A stretch of DNA of 64,000 nucleotides, taken from positions 29,598-93,597 of the forward strand of contig JAMDDV010000018.1 of the NCBI GenBank assembly GCA_023488455.1, in the 5' to 3' direction. This DNA is from Actinomycetota bacterium. Its GTDB lineage: Bacteria > Actinomycetota > Humimicrobiia > Hakubellales > JAMDDV01. Of this stretch, positions 38,151-47,425 are shown one piece after another. Position 1 is the first letter of the stretch; the number at the start of each line of letters is the position of its first letter. The notes beneath the pieces were generated by a model. That model searched no databases and was not told where the DNA came from. It saw only the letters and a list, made by a program, of their open reading frames with translations. The position numbers and the translations under genes were made by a program.

Positions 38151-41100
38151 ATTTTGTAGACCTGCAAAAGCTCGCCTTAACAAAATCTGAAGATATCAAA
38201 ATTACCGAAACTCCGAGGATACTTGTAGGTGCGGGTACCTGTGGAAGGGCTGCTGGTGCTGTTGATGTTATCGAATCCCTGAAAGCAACTTTAAAAAGAG
38301 AGGCCATTCGCGCCAGTATAGTTGAGGTTGGATGTCTTGGTCTATGTTACGCTGAGGTTTTAGTTGAAGTTGACTCACCGGACGGAATGAAGATACTCTA
38401 CTCAAGTGTCACCCCGGACCTCATCCAAAAGATCATCGAAAGCCAATTAATATCAGGTAAGGTAAATAGCGAACTGGCAATGGCAACGATGAATGAGGTA
38501 AAGCTACCCGAAATCCCTTCATTCACCGAAATCCCTATGTTAAAGGGTCAGGTACGCGTCGTACTCAGAAACTGTGGAATCATCGACCCGGAAAATATCT
38601 ATCATTACATAGCAAATAACGGCTATGAGGGACTTGCAAAAGCGTTAAATATGACACCGGAAGATATAATCACAGAGATAAAAAACTCAGGCCTTAGAGG
38701 ACGGGGAGGCGCTGGTTTTCCAACGGGGTTAAAATGGGAACTCTGCCACAATTCAAAGAGCAGCGAAAAATATATGATCTGCAATGCAGATGAAGGCGAT
38801 CCAGGTGCTTTCATGGACCGCTCCGTTCTTGAAGGAGACCCACACTCGGTACTGGAAGGAATGGTGATCGCCGCTTATGCAATCGGAGCAAACCACGGTT
38901 ATATTTACGTTCGTGCAGAATATCCTTTAGCCATTGAAAGATTAAATATAGCAATCAGGCAGATGCGCGAGAACAATCTGCTCGGCGAGGACATACTGGG
39001 CTCAGGATTTAATTTTGATATAAAAATCAAGCAGGGCGCTGGAGCCTTTGTATGCGGGGAGGAGACAGCGCTGATGGCATCCATAGAAGGAAAGCGCGGG
39101 ATGCCACGACCCCGTCCGCCTTTTCCCGCACAGTGCGGCCTATTCGGGAAACCAACCAACATAAATAATGTTGAAACCCTGGCAAACATGCCAGTAATAA
39201 TGTCGAAGGGCAGCCAGTGGTTCTCCCAGTTTGGGACGGAAAAGAGCAAGGGGACAAAAACTTTTGCGCTTGCGGGAAAGATCAAAAGAACAGGTTTGAT
39301 CGAAGTCCCGATGGGGATAACACTGCGCGAGATAGTATATGACATCGGCGGGGGGATACTTGACAACAAAATTTTCAAAGCTGTGCAGACCGGTGGCCCA
39401 TCAGGAGGATGCCTTCCAATAGAACTCTTGGACCTCCCAGTTAACTACGAAACTCTTGCCCAGGCAGGATCGATAATGGGTTCTGGCGGCATGATAATAC
39501 TTGATGAAGACACCTGCATGGTTGACCTGGCAAAATATTTCCTCGAGTTCACGAAAAACGAATCATGTGGAAAGTGCGTCCCGTGCAGGATCGGCACACA
39601 CCAGTTACTCAATATCCTCACGGATATAACAGAAGGAAGAGGAAAAAAAGAGGACATCGATCTTTTATCTGAACTTGGACAGTCCGTAAAGCAGGGTTCG
39701 CTATGCGGACTCGGTCAGTCCGCTCCCAACCCCGTGCTCACCACATTGAAGTACTTCAATGACGAATACGTCGCACATGTGAGAAAGAAAAAATGTCCTG
39801 CGGTTGTATGCAAGAAGATAGTTATCGCACCGTGCAGACATACCTGCCCCGCCGGAATAGATGTCAGCAGATACGTCAGATGTATAAGCGAGGTAAGATT
39901 CGATGAAGCACTTGATGTAATTCGCGAGAACAACCCATTTCCTACAGTCTGCGGCAGGGTCTGTTTCCACCCCTGTGAGACAAAATGTCGTCGCGGACAG
40001 ATAGACGATCCCATAGCGATCCGAGCTCTAAAACGCCTGGTAGCTGAAAGAGCGGATCGCAAAAAGTTCATCCTCAACGTGGAAAGCAAAAAGACAGGCA
40101 AGAGAGTTGCCATAGTTGGATCCGGCCCAGCAGGACTAACTGCCGGATACTATTTAGCCAGGATTGGCCATGAAGTGACGATCTTTGAATCACTCCCAGT
40201 AGTCGGTGGAATGTTGCGAACTGCCATTCCTGAATTCAGGCTGCCCAGGCATATAGTGGACATGGACATCCGTGATATAGAGAGAGCTGGAGTTACAATT
40301 AAAACGAACAGTCCAATCAGATCAGTTCTGGAATTGAAATCCCAGGGCTACGATGCTGTATTTCTCGCCCTTGGTGCGCAAGCAGGCATAAAAGGGAACA
40401 TACCCGGTTCAGATGACCCAATGGTCTTTGACTGTCTTGACCTGCTGCGAAGACTAAACCTTGGCGGCAAATCCATAGACCTGGGGAAGAAGATCATGGT
40501 CGTGGGCGGTGGAAATGCTGCCATGGATATGGCAAGAACCGCTATAAGAATTGGGGCAGAGGATGTCCTTGTCATCTACCGCAGAACTCGTCTTGAGATG
40601 ACAGCAGAAGAAGAGGAGGTTAAACAGGCGCTCACTGAAGGCGTACACATCGAATTCCTCACCTCACCGGTAATGATAGAACGACAGGACGGCAAACTCA
40701 TGGTTAAATGCGTAAAGATGAAGCTGGGACCTGTTGACAGAAGCGGCAGGCCTTCACCGCAGCCGATAGCAGAAAGTGAATTCTGGATCGCTGCCGACAG
40801 CGTAATCATGTCGATTGGGCAGGCTGTCATACTACCAGAGAGTATGGAATGCAATGTCGATAAACTCAACAGAATTATCGTGGACGAATTTACGCTCGAG
40901 ACAAGCCAGAAAGGGGTTTTCGCGGGTGGTGATGTTGTCACCGGACCTGCTTCGATAGTTGAGGCAATAGGTGCAGGTAAACTGGCTGCAATTTCAATAG
41001 ATAGATACCTCGGTGGAAACGGCGATGTACTGCAGGGACTTGGCGTACCGGAGACATCAACCCCAAAACCAGTAGATATGCCTGAGGGCGAGCAGCCGAG

Positions 41101-41233
41101 GATTGAGCTGCCAATGCGCGCGACGAAGTCAAGGATAAAAGATTGGGAAGAGGTTGAGATCGGATATGATGAGGAGATGGCCGTAAAAGAAGCTAATAGA
41201 TGTTTGCGATGCGACCTTGAGGAGCTTGGTTAA
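38147..41233 (+). CDS. NuoF-GltD fusion: FMN/Fe-S NADH subunit joined to an NADPH-type FAD oxidoreductase
   Basis: 1028 residues. Residues 1 to about 105 are a thioredoxin-like domain with a GAGTCGRAAGA and GCLGLC. Residues about 115-545 are NuoF: GLRGRGGAGFPTGLKW (FMN/NADH), GAFVCGEETALM, and the [4Fe-4S] ligands ESCGKCVPCR...GSLCGLG. Where HndC-type proteins carry a two-cluster ferredoxin tail, this protein continues with PCRHTCPAGIDV...CGRVCFHPCETKCRRG and a GltD/NfnB-like domain: GSGPAGLTAGYYLA (FAD), GGGNAAMDMARTA and IYRRTRLEM (basic residues for the NADPH 2'-phosphate), and GVFAGGDVVTG. It could exchange electrons with NADH, NADPH and formate in one complex. Confidence 0.93.
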   Translation: MNFVDLQKLALTKSEDIKITETPRILVGAGTCGRAAGAVDVIESLKATLKREAIRASIVEVGCLGLCYAEVLVEVDSPDGMKILYSSVTPDLIQKIIESQLISGKVNSELAMATMNEVKLPEIPSFTEIPMLKGQVRVVLRNCGIIDPENIYHYIANNGYEGLAKALNMTPEDIITEIKNSGLRGRGGAGFPTGLKWELCHNSKSSEKYMICNADEGDPGAFMDRSVLEGDPHSVLEGMVIAAYAIGANHGYIYVRAEYPLAIERLNIAIRQMRENNLLGEDILGSGFNFDIKIKQGAGAFVCGEETALMASIEGKRGMPRPRPPFPAQCGLFGKPTNINNVETLANMPVIMSKGSQWFSQFGTEKSKGTKTFALAGKIKRTGLIEVPMGITLREIVYDIGGGILDNKIFKAVQTGGPSGGCLPIELLDLPVNYETLAQAGSIMGSGGMIILDEDTCMVDLAKYFLEFTKNESCGKCVPCRIGTHQLLNILTDITEGRGKKEDIDLLSELGQSVKQGSLCGLGQSAPNPVLTTLKYFNDEYVAHVRKKKCPAVVCKKIVIAPCRHTCPAGIDVSRYVRCISEVRFDEALDVIRENNPFPTVCGRVCFHPCETKCRRGQIDDPIAIRALKRLVAERADRKKFILNVESKKTGKRVAIVGSGPAGLTAGYYLARIGHEVTIFESLPVVGGMLRTAIPEFRLPRHIVDMDIRDIERAGVTIKTNSPIRSVLELKSQGYDAVFLALGAQAGIKGNIPGSDDPMVFDCLDLLRRLNLGGKSIDLGKKIMVVGGGNAAMDMARTAIRIGAEDVLVIYRRTRLEMTAEEEEVKQALTEGVHIEFLTSPVMIERQDGKLMVKCVKMKLGPVDRSGRPSPQPIAESEFWIAADSVIMSIGQAVILPESMECNVDKLNRIIVDEFTLETSQKGVFAGGDVVTGPASIVEAIGAGKLAAISIDRYLGGNGDVLQGLGVPETSTPKPVDMPEGEQPRIELPMRATKSRIKDWEEVEIGYDEEMAVKEANRCLRCDLEELG

Positions 41234-41239
41234 ATCAAG

Positions 41240-43933
41240 ATGAACGAAAACAATCAGATAACTCTGAATATAAACGGGCAGAAAGTATCAGCCGATGCTG
41301 GCAGCACCGTCTTCCAGGCTGCAAAAAAAGCAGGTAAATATATCCCTCATCTTTGCTATGATGAGGATATGGAGCCTTACGGTGCTTGCAGGCTATGTAT
41401 CGTCGAGATCGAGGGGTACAGGGGAATGCCGACTTCCTGTACCACTCCAGCAACTGATGGAATGGTGGTACGCACTGAAACTGAAGATATTAATAGAGTT
41501 AGAAAAGCAACAGTGGAACTTTTAATTTCTAATCATCCATCTGACTGCTTGAGTTGCACTTCAAATCAAAGATGTGATCTTCAGAAAGTAGCAGCTTATT
41601 TAGGAATCAATCAGATAAGATTAAGGCGCGAAATTAACGAAATTCCAAAAGATAATAGCAACCCATATTTCACCCGCGATCTATCAAAATGCATATTGTG
41701 CGCAAAGTGCGTTCGTGCATGCGATGAGATCAGAGGAGTTAGCTGCATAGATATCGCATTCAGGGGATTTGAAAGTTTCATCTCTACCTTTAACAACCGA
41801 CCGATCCTCGAATCGACATGCGAGACGTGTGGCGAGTGCATAAGAAGGTGTCCAACCGGTGCGCTGTACCCAAAATTTGAAGTGCTCCCTCCAACCGATC
41901 AGGTTGAAACCGTATGCCCATATTGTGGGTGTGGATGCGGAATAGTGCTCGGCGTGCGCAACAATAAGGTCGTATCTGTAGCAGGAAACGGGGAAAATCC
42001 TGTAAATAAAGGCTGCCTCTGTGTAAAGGGCCGATTTGGCCTGGATTTCGTGAACGCCGAGGACAGGCTGACAGATCCGCTGATAAAGAAAGATGGAACC
42101 TTTGTTAAGGTTAGTTGGGATGAAGCACTCAACCTGATCTCAAGCAGGATAAAGGACACAAAAGAAAAATATGGGGCAGACAGCATTGCGGGTCTCTCAT
42201 CTGCAAAATGCACCAATGAAGAAAACTATGTCTTCCAGAAATTCATGCGCGCAGCAATCAGAACCAATAACGTTGATCACTGTGCGCGCCTGTGTCATGC
42301 CTCCACAGTAGCCGGGCTGGCCAACGCATATGGAAGTGGAGCTATGACCAACTCAATACACGAACTGGAATTTGCAAACTGCATCCTTGTCACCGGCTCG
42401 AACACCACCGAGGCGCATCCGATAATCGCACTCCGCATAAAAGACGCAGTTAGAAAGAATAACGCAAAATTAATAGTTGCTGATCCACGTAAGATCGACC
42501 TGACACGGTTTGCATATATCCACCTTCAGCACAGGCCGGGAACAGATGTCGCACTGTTTAACGGCATCATGAACGTCATCTTTGCAGAAGACCTGCTTGA
42601 TAAGCAGTTCATCGAATCCAGGACGGAAAATATTGAGGAAGCAAGGAGTGTTATCAAACAATATACTCCTGAGCTTGTTGAAAAGATAACTGGTGTACCT
42701 GCACCTGACATCATCGAGGCTGCCATGACATACGCCAAAGCCCAAAATGCCTCAATAGTTTACAGTATGGGTATTACCCAGCACACGACGGGAACCGATA
42801 ACGTGCTCGCGCTCGCTAACCTGGCAATGCTTACCGGAAACATAGGAAGAAAGGGAACCGGCGTGAACCCACTCCGCGGTCAGAACAACGTACAGGGATC
42901 ATGCGATATGGGGGCACTACCCAATCTCTTGCCGGGGTATCAATCTGTATCGGACGCAGCAGCAAGAGCGAGATTCGAGAAAAGATGGGGCGTCGCGTTA
43001 CCAGACAAACCCGGTCTCACGGTGGTTGAGATCATGCACAGGATAGAGGAAGGTGCGATAAAACTCCTCTACATCATGGGTGAAAATCCGGCACTGTCAG
43101 ACCCGAACATCAACCGCACCAGAAAGGCGCTTGAGAATGTCGATTTCCTTGTTGTCCAGGATGTATTCATGACAGAAACGGCAGAGTATGCAGATGTCGT
43201 GCTGCCCGGAGTGACCTTTGCTGAAAAAGATGGTACCTTCACGAACACAGAACGACGCGTACAGCAAATCAAAAAAGCCCTGACGCCACCAGGTGAAGCA
43301 AGAGAAGACTGGGAAATCATATGCGAGGTATCGAAAAGAGTTGGATATGAGATGAATTATTCAGATGCTGATGAAATACTGGATGAGATCGCCAGCCTTA
43401 CACCTATATACGGAGGCATAACGTTCAGACGCCTTACCTGTGAAGGTATCCAGTGGCCATGTCCTGATGAAGAACATCCGGGCACAGTATTTCTGCACGA
43501 AAAAGAGTTCAATCGCGGCAGGGGCAAGTTCCACCCTACTCCATTTAGAGAAGCAGCTGAACTTCCCGATGAGGAATACCCGTTCCTCCTGACGACTGGC
43601 AGGTACCTGCACCAATATCACACAGGAACGCTCTCAAGGAGATCACCCGGTCTTGACCTGATCTGCCCTGCTGGGACCTTTGAGATAAATCCTTCAGATG
43701 CAAAGCTGTTAGGGATTGAACAGGATGACATGGTGGAAGTCGAATCAAGAAGGGGTTATTTGCTGGCCGGTGCGAAGATATCCGATGGCATCAAAGATGG
43801 CTGCATATTCATGGCATTTCACTTCAAGGAGGCCGCGGCAAATCTCCTTACAAATGATGCACTTGACCCAATAGCGAAGATTCCAGAGTTCAAGGTCTGT
43901 GCTGTAAAGCTAAATAAGCCTCGCCAGCCATAA
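41240..43933 (+). CDS. fdhA: formate dehydrogenase catalytic subunit, cysteine form, with NuoG-like N-terminus
   Basis: 897 residues. The N-terminal region has a [2Fe-2S] set (Cys39, 50, 53, 67), a His/Cys cluster in NHPSDCLSCTSNQRC and two ferredoxin clusters (CILCAKCVRAC, CETCGECIRRC). The molybdopterin domain opens with CPYCGCGCGIVLG...GCLCVKG. At the active site Cys352 (HCARLCHAS) stands where many formate dehydrogenases have selenocysteine, encoded TGT. DPN, MGENPALSDPN and VQDVFMTETAEYADVVLPG are typical cofactor-binding segments. It reduces CO2 to formate, the entry to the methyl branch. The 3' end overlaps lipA by 44 bases on the opposite strand. W or Mo cannot be told from sequence. 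Confidence 0.95.
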   Translation: MNENNQITLNINGQKVSADAGSTVFQAAKKAGKYIPHLCYDEDMEPYGACRLCIVEIEGYRGMPTSCTTPATDGMVVRTETEDINRVRKATVELLISNHPSDCLSCTSNQRCDLQKVAAYLGINQIRLRREINEIPKDNSNPYFTRDLSKCILCAKCVRACDEIRGVSCIDIAFRGFESFISTFNNRPILESTCETCGECIRRCPTGALYPKFEVLPPTDQVETVCPYCGCGCGIVLGVRNNKVVSVAGNGENPVNKGCLCVKGRFGLDFVNAEDRLTDPLIKKDGTFVKVSWDEALNLISSRIKDTKEKYGADSIAGLSSAKCTNEENYVFQKFMRAAIRTNNVDHCARLCHASTVAGLANAYGSGAMTNSIHELEFANCILVTGSNTTEAHPIIALRIKDAVRKNNAKLIVADPRKIDLTRFAYIHLQHRPGTDVALFNGIMNVIFAEDLLDKQFIESRTENIEEARSVIKQYTPELVEKITGVPAPDIIEAAMTYAKAQNASIVYSMGITQHTTGTDNVLALANLAMLTGNIGRKGTGVNPLRGQNNVQGSCDMGALPNLLPGYQSVSDAAARARFEKRWGVALPDKPGLTVVEIMHRIEEGAIKLLYIMGENPALSDPNINRTRKALENVDFLVVQDVFMTETAEYADVVLPGVTFAEKDGTFTNTERRVQQIKKALTPPGEAREDWEIICEVSKRVGYEMNYSDADEILDEIASLTPIYGGITFRRLTCEGIQWPCPDEEHPGTVFLHEKEFNRGRGKFHPTPFREAAELPDEEYPFLLTTGRYLHQYHTGTLSRRSPGLDLICPAGTFEINPSDAKLLGIEQDDMVEVESRRGYLLAGAKISDGIKDGCIFMAFHFKEAAANLLTNDALDPIAKIPEFKVCAVKLNKPRQP

Positions 43934-44771
43934 ATGAAGAGCGGACGAAGGGACCAGAAAACACGTATTTTATCCCGCTCTTAAGCGCCATATTCCTTAA
44001 ATTATTAAACTCATCGGGAGTATAGTACTCCGCGATCTCTATCTTCCCTTGAGCAGGCTTCAGGTACTGACCTATGGTTATCATGTCACAATTCACCTGT
44101 GCGACGTCGTAAAATAACTCCCTCAATTGCTCAACGCTTTCTCCCAAGCCAACCATAACACCTGTTTTGGTGACGACCCCATTGAACTCATCTTTGATGG
44201 TCCTCAATAGATCCAGAGACCTGCGGTAATCAGCTCTTGGCCTCACCTTTGGGTAGAGCTCTCTTACTGTTTCAAGGTTATGGTTGTACACGTCAGGCAT
44301 TTCCAGGGCAACAGTGCGAATGGCATCGATGTCACCATTGAAGTCCGGGGTCAGTACCTCGACTAATGGCTGCGGCCTTATCTGCCTGACGGCTCGAATC
44401 ACATTTGCAAAATGGCCCGCCCCACCATCAACAAGATCGTCCCGACTCACAGATGTGATGACAACGTACTTCAACCCCAGATTTTCTACGGCGTTTTTAA
44501 TCCTCGTCGGTTCATTTTCATCAACGGGGGCAGGATTCCCGCTGGTTACAGAACAAAAACCACAACCCCGTGTGCATGTATCACCTAATATCAGAAAGGT
44601 TGCGGTCCTATTGCTGAAACATTCACCAAGGTTTGGGCACCTGGCCTCTTCGCAGACGGTGTGCAGCTCTTGTGACCGCAATAGTCTCATGACTTCAAGC
44701 ATATTCTCGCCTGCGGGAAGTCTCCTCTTAAGCCACGGCGGAAACTTTCCTTCACGCATATCATGGTTCAA
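43890..44771 (-). CDS. lipA: lipoyl synthase
   Basis: 293 residues. Auxiliary-cluster cysteines C40, C45, C51 (TVCEEARCPNLGECF) and the radical-SAM cluster C66, C70, C73 (CTRGCGFC) are all present; the end reads GPFVRSSFMAGE where RSSY is usual. The start is TTG at 44771 or ATG at 44759; neither has a good ribosome site. It inserts sulfur into octanoyl groups of GcvH or 2-oxoacid dehydrogenase E2. Placement as last gene of the Wood-Ljungdahl run, three bases after folD, suggests a link with the glycine cleavage/synthase system that shares methylene-THF. LipB/LplA and gcv genes are not in the window. Confidence 0.95.
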   Translation of the reverse strand: MNHDMREGKFPPWLKRRLPAGENMLEVMRLLRSQELHTVCEEARCPNLGECFSNRTATFLILGDTCTRGCGFCSVTSGNPAPVDENEPTRIKNAVENLGLKYVVITSVSRDDLVDGGAGHFANVIRAVRQIRPQPLVEVLTPDFNGDIDAIRTVALEMPDVYNHNLETVRELYPKVRPRADYRRSLDLLRTIKDEFNGVVTKTGVMVGLGESVEQLRELFYDVAQVNCDMITIGQYLKPAQGKIEIAEYYTPDEFNNLRNMALKSGIKYVFSGPFVRSSFMAGEAYLALQHRP

Positions 44772-44773
44772 AC

Positions 44774-45691
44774 TTATATTCGCAGTCTCCTTTTAGCTGC
44801 GAAAACCGCATTCTTAAGCAGCATAGCAATGGTAAGCGGACCGACTCCACCCGGAACTGGGGTGAGGTAACCAGCTACAGGCCCAACAGTATATTCATCT
44901 ACATCGCCAACAAGCGTTGTGCCCTTCGTATTTAAATCCTCAGCCCTCTTCGGATCATCGTAGAGAGCACCCCAGGCCTTATCCTTTGTGATCCTGTTTA
45001 TCCCAACATCGATCACGACTGCCCCGGGTTTCACCCAGTCGCCCTTTACCATCGCAGGCCTACCCACAGCCGCAACCAATATATCTGCCCTTCGCGCTAC
45101 CTCAGGCAGGTTCTGCGTCCTGGAGTGGCAGATCGTGATGGTCGCATGTCTATGAAGAAGCAGAAACGCAATCGGCTTGCCGACAATATCACTTCTCCCT
45201 ATAACGACTGCTTCCTTACCTTCAATCGGTATTTTCAATCTGGTAAGCGTCTCAATTATCCCGGAGGGCGTGGCCGGAACAAACCCTTCCTCGTTTATCA
45301 CAAGACGACCCACGTTCATTGGATGAAACCCATCCACATCCTTCTCGGGGTCTATCCTCTCAAATATCACTTTCTCATTAATCTGCGGAGGTGGGGGTGA
45401 CTGAACAAGGATCCCATGGATATCATCACGTCTGTTCAGTTTATCTATCTCTGTTAGGAGTTGATCCTGCGTGGTCTCGGTTGGCAATCGCAGCGCTTCG
45501 GAATATATCCCGGCTGCCTCACAGGACTTCACCTTATTTGCAACGTATATCCTGGAAGCAGGATCTTCTCCAACCAGCACCACGGCCAGGCCCACCGTAA
45601 CACCGCGTTTCACCTTTATCTCCGCGACTTCCTGCCTAACTTCTTCCTTTATCTCAGCAGCTATCTTATTACCATCGATCAATACAGCCAT
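44774..45691 (-). CDS. folD: methylene-THF dehydrogenase / methenyl-THF cyclohydrolase
   Basis: 305 residues. SRIYVANKVKSCEAAGI holds the catalytic Tyr and Lys, GILVQSPPPPQ replaces the usual VQLPLP but keeps the Gln, then PEKDVDGFHPMNVGRL, GRSDIVGKPIAFLLL (the NAD(P)-binding SxIVGxP motif) and TPVPGGVGPLTIAMLL. It interconverts formyl-, methenyl- and methylene-THF, steps two and three of the methyl branch. AGGAG five bases before the ATG. Lies 18 bases after fhs. Confidence 0.97.
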   Translation of the reverse strand: MAVLIDGNKIAAEIKEEVRQEVAEIKVKRGVTVGLAVVLVGEDPASRIYVANKVKSCEAAGIYSEALRLPTETTQDQLLTEIDKLNRRDDIHGILVQSPPPPQINEKVIFERIDPEKDVDGFHPMNVGRLVINEEGFVPATPSGIIETLTRLKIPIEGKEAVVIGRSDIVGKPIAFLLLHRHATITICHSRTQNLPEVARRADILVAAVGRPAMVKGDWVKPGAVVIDVGINRITKDKAWGALYDDPKRAEDLNTKGTTLVGDVDEYTVGPVAGYLTPVPGGVGPLTIAMLLKNAVFAAKRRLRI

Positions 45692-45709
45692 AAGTACTCC
45701 TTTATCATC

Positions 45710-47407
45710 CTAGAACAGTCCAACAACCTTGCCGTCTTTATCGATGTCAACTCTGGTGCCAGCAGGTTCCGCAGGAAGACCTGGCATCGTTCTCATCTCA
45801 CCCAGAAGTGGGTAGAGGAATCCAGCGCCAATTGAGGCCCTGACGTCTCTGATTGGAACCCTGTAGCCGTGCGGTCTGCCCTTCAGGTTGGGGTCATGCG
45901 ACAGAGAAAGATGCGTCTTGGCCATGCAGATCGGAAGATTATCGTAGCCCAGCTTCGTGTAAAGTTTTATCTTTTCCTCCGCTAACGGTAGGTAATCGAC
46001 GCCGTCGGCACCATATATCTTGGTTGCAATTACCTCTATCTTCTCCTTGATGGAAATATCCAGCGAATACAGAAACCTGAAATCGCTCGGCTTCTCAGCA
46101 GCCTGTACAACAGCATTCGCAAGCTCCTTACCACCTTCTCCGCCTTTGGCCCATACATCGCTGATCACAGCGTCCTCAGCACCTGCATCGATCGCAGCCT
46201 TCCTGACCACTTCGATTTCCCTGTCAGTATCTGCGGTAAACTTGTTGATGGCGACGACCACCGGTACCCCGAAATAGAGCATATTCTCGATCTGCTTCTG
46301 CAGGTTCTCGGAACCCTTTATGACTGCGTCAACATTTTCTCTTTCCATATCTTCTTTGTTGACCTTCTGGCCCGGTACGAACTGGAATCCTCCGCCGTGC
46401 ATCTTAAGAGCTCTAACTGAGCAGACGATCACAACGGCATCAGGTTTCATACCGCTACACCGGCACTTAATGTTCATAAACTTCTCAGCACCACAGTCAG
46501 CACCAAACCCACTTTCCGTTACAACGTACTCAGCCAACTTGATTGCCATCTGGTCTGCGAGAATTGAGCTGTTTCCGTGCGCTATATTTGCAAAAGGACC
46601 GGCGTGCACAAAACACGGTGTGTGCTCAAGAGTTTGAAGGAGATTCGGTTTGATCGCATCTTTCATTAGCACCGTCATCGAACCTGCACATTTGAGGTCC
46701 TCTGCTGTTACGGGTTTGCCATCATAGGTATTCCCGATTACTATCCTCCCAAGCCGTTCCCTGATATCCTGAAGACCGGTCGTAAGTGCTAATATCGCCA
46801 TGACCTCGGAGGCCACAGAAATGTCGTATCCTGTCTCGCGTGGATATCCGTTCTCCTTCCCACCAAGACCAACGATGATCTGTCGCAATGCTCTATCGCT
46901 TACATCTACTACCCTCCTCCAGGTTATGCTGAATGGATCAATATTTAACGGATTCCCTTTTAAAATACTTGTATCTATAAAAGCAGCCAAGAGATTATTT
47001 GCGATGCTGACTGCATGGATATCACCGGTTAGATGCAGGTTGAAATCCTCCATCGGAATGACCTGTGAATAACCGCCGCCAGCAGCACCTCCTTTTATCC
47101 CAAAGACCGGCCCAAGCGACGGTTGTCTTATGCAGGTGATGACCTTCTTGTTAATCCTGGCAAGACCCTGGCTGAGGCCAATCGTGGTAACCGTCTTGCC
47201 CTCGCCAAGCGGAGTTGGCGTAATAGCCGTGACATCGATATACTTCCCATTTGGTCTGTTCGCAAACTTTTTTATCATATCAAGCGAGACTTTCGCCTTG
47301 TACTTTCCATAAAGCTCAAGATCATCTTCATCAAGTCCGATGGACTTTGCTATCTCAACAATTGGCAGCATCTTTGCTTCCTGTGCGATCTCAAGATCAG
47401 ATTTCAT
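45710..47407 (-). CDS. fhs: formate-tetrahydrofolate ligase
   Basis: 565 residues, full length. TPTPLGEGKTVTTIGLSQGLA is the ATP-binding loop; RQPSLGPVFGIKGGAAGGGYSQVIPMEDFNLHLTGD follows. Later segments AVVIVCSVRALKMHGG and LPICMAKTHLSLSHDP are also conserved. It forms 10-formyl-THF from formate, ATP and THF, the ATP-consuming first step of the methyl branch. GGGAG before the ATG. It lies 18 bases after acsC, so carbonyl and methyl branch genes share a transcript. Confidence 0.98.
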   Translation of the reverse strand: MKSDLEIAQEAKMLPIVEIAKSIGLDEDDLELYGKYKAKVSLDMIKKFANRPNGKYIDVTAITPTPLGEGKTVTTIGLSQGLARINKKVITCIRQPSLGPVFGIKGGAAGGGYSQVIPMEDFNLHLTGDIHAVSIANNLLAAFIDTSILKGNPLNIDPFSITWRRVVDVSDRALRQIIVGLGGKENGYPRETGYDISVASEVMAILALTTGLQDIRERLGRIVIGNTYDGKPVTAEDLKCAGSMTVLMKDAIKPNLLQTLEHTPCFVHAGPFANIAHGNSSILADQMAIKLAEYVVTESGFGADCGAEKFMNIKCRCSGMKPDAVVIVCSVRALKMHGGGFQFVPGQKVNKEDMERENVDAVIKGSENLQKQIENMLYFGVPVVVAINKFTADTDREIEVVRKAAIDAGAEDAVISDVWAKGGEGGKELANAVVQAAEKPSDFRFLYSLDISIKEKIEVIATKIYGADGVDYLPLAEEKIKLYTKLGYDNLPICMAKTHLSLSHDPNLKGRPHGYRVPIRDVRASIGAGFLYPLLGEMRTMPGLPAEPAGTRVDIDKDGKVVGLF

Positions 47408-47425
47408 TACTCAATCTCCCTTTTC

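Noticed and set aside
38623..41132. Long minus-strand open frames inside the NuoF-GltD gene
   Set aside because: They are antisense shadows of a strongly conserved protein and have no ribosome sites or family features.
42272..42300. Selenocysteine in the formate dehydrogenase
   Set aside because: The active-site codon is TGT (Cys352), not TGA, so no SECIS element or Sec machinery is needed.
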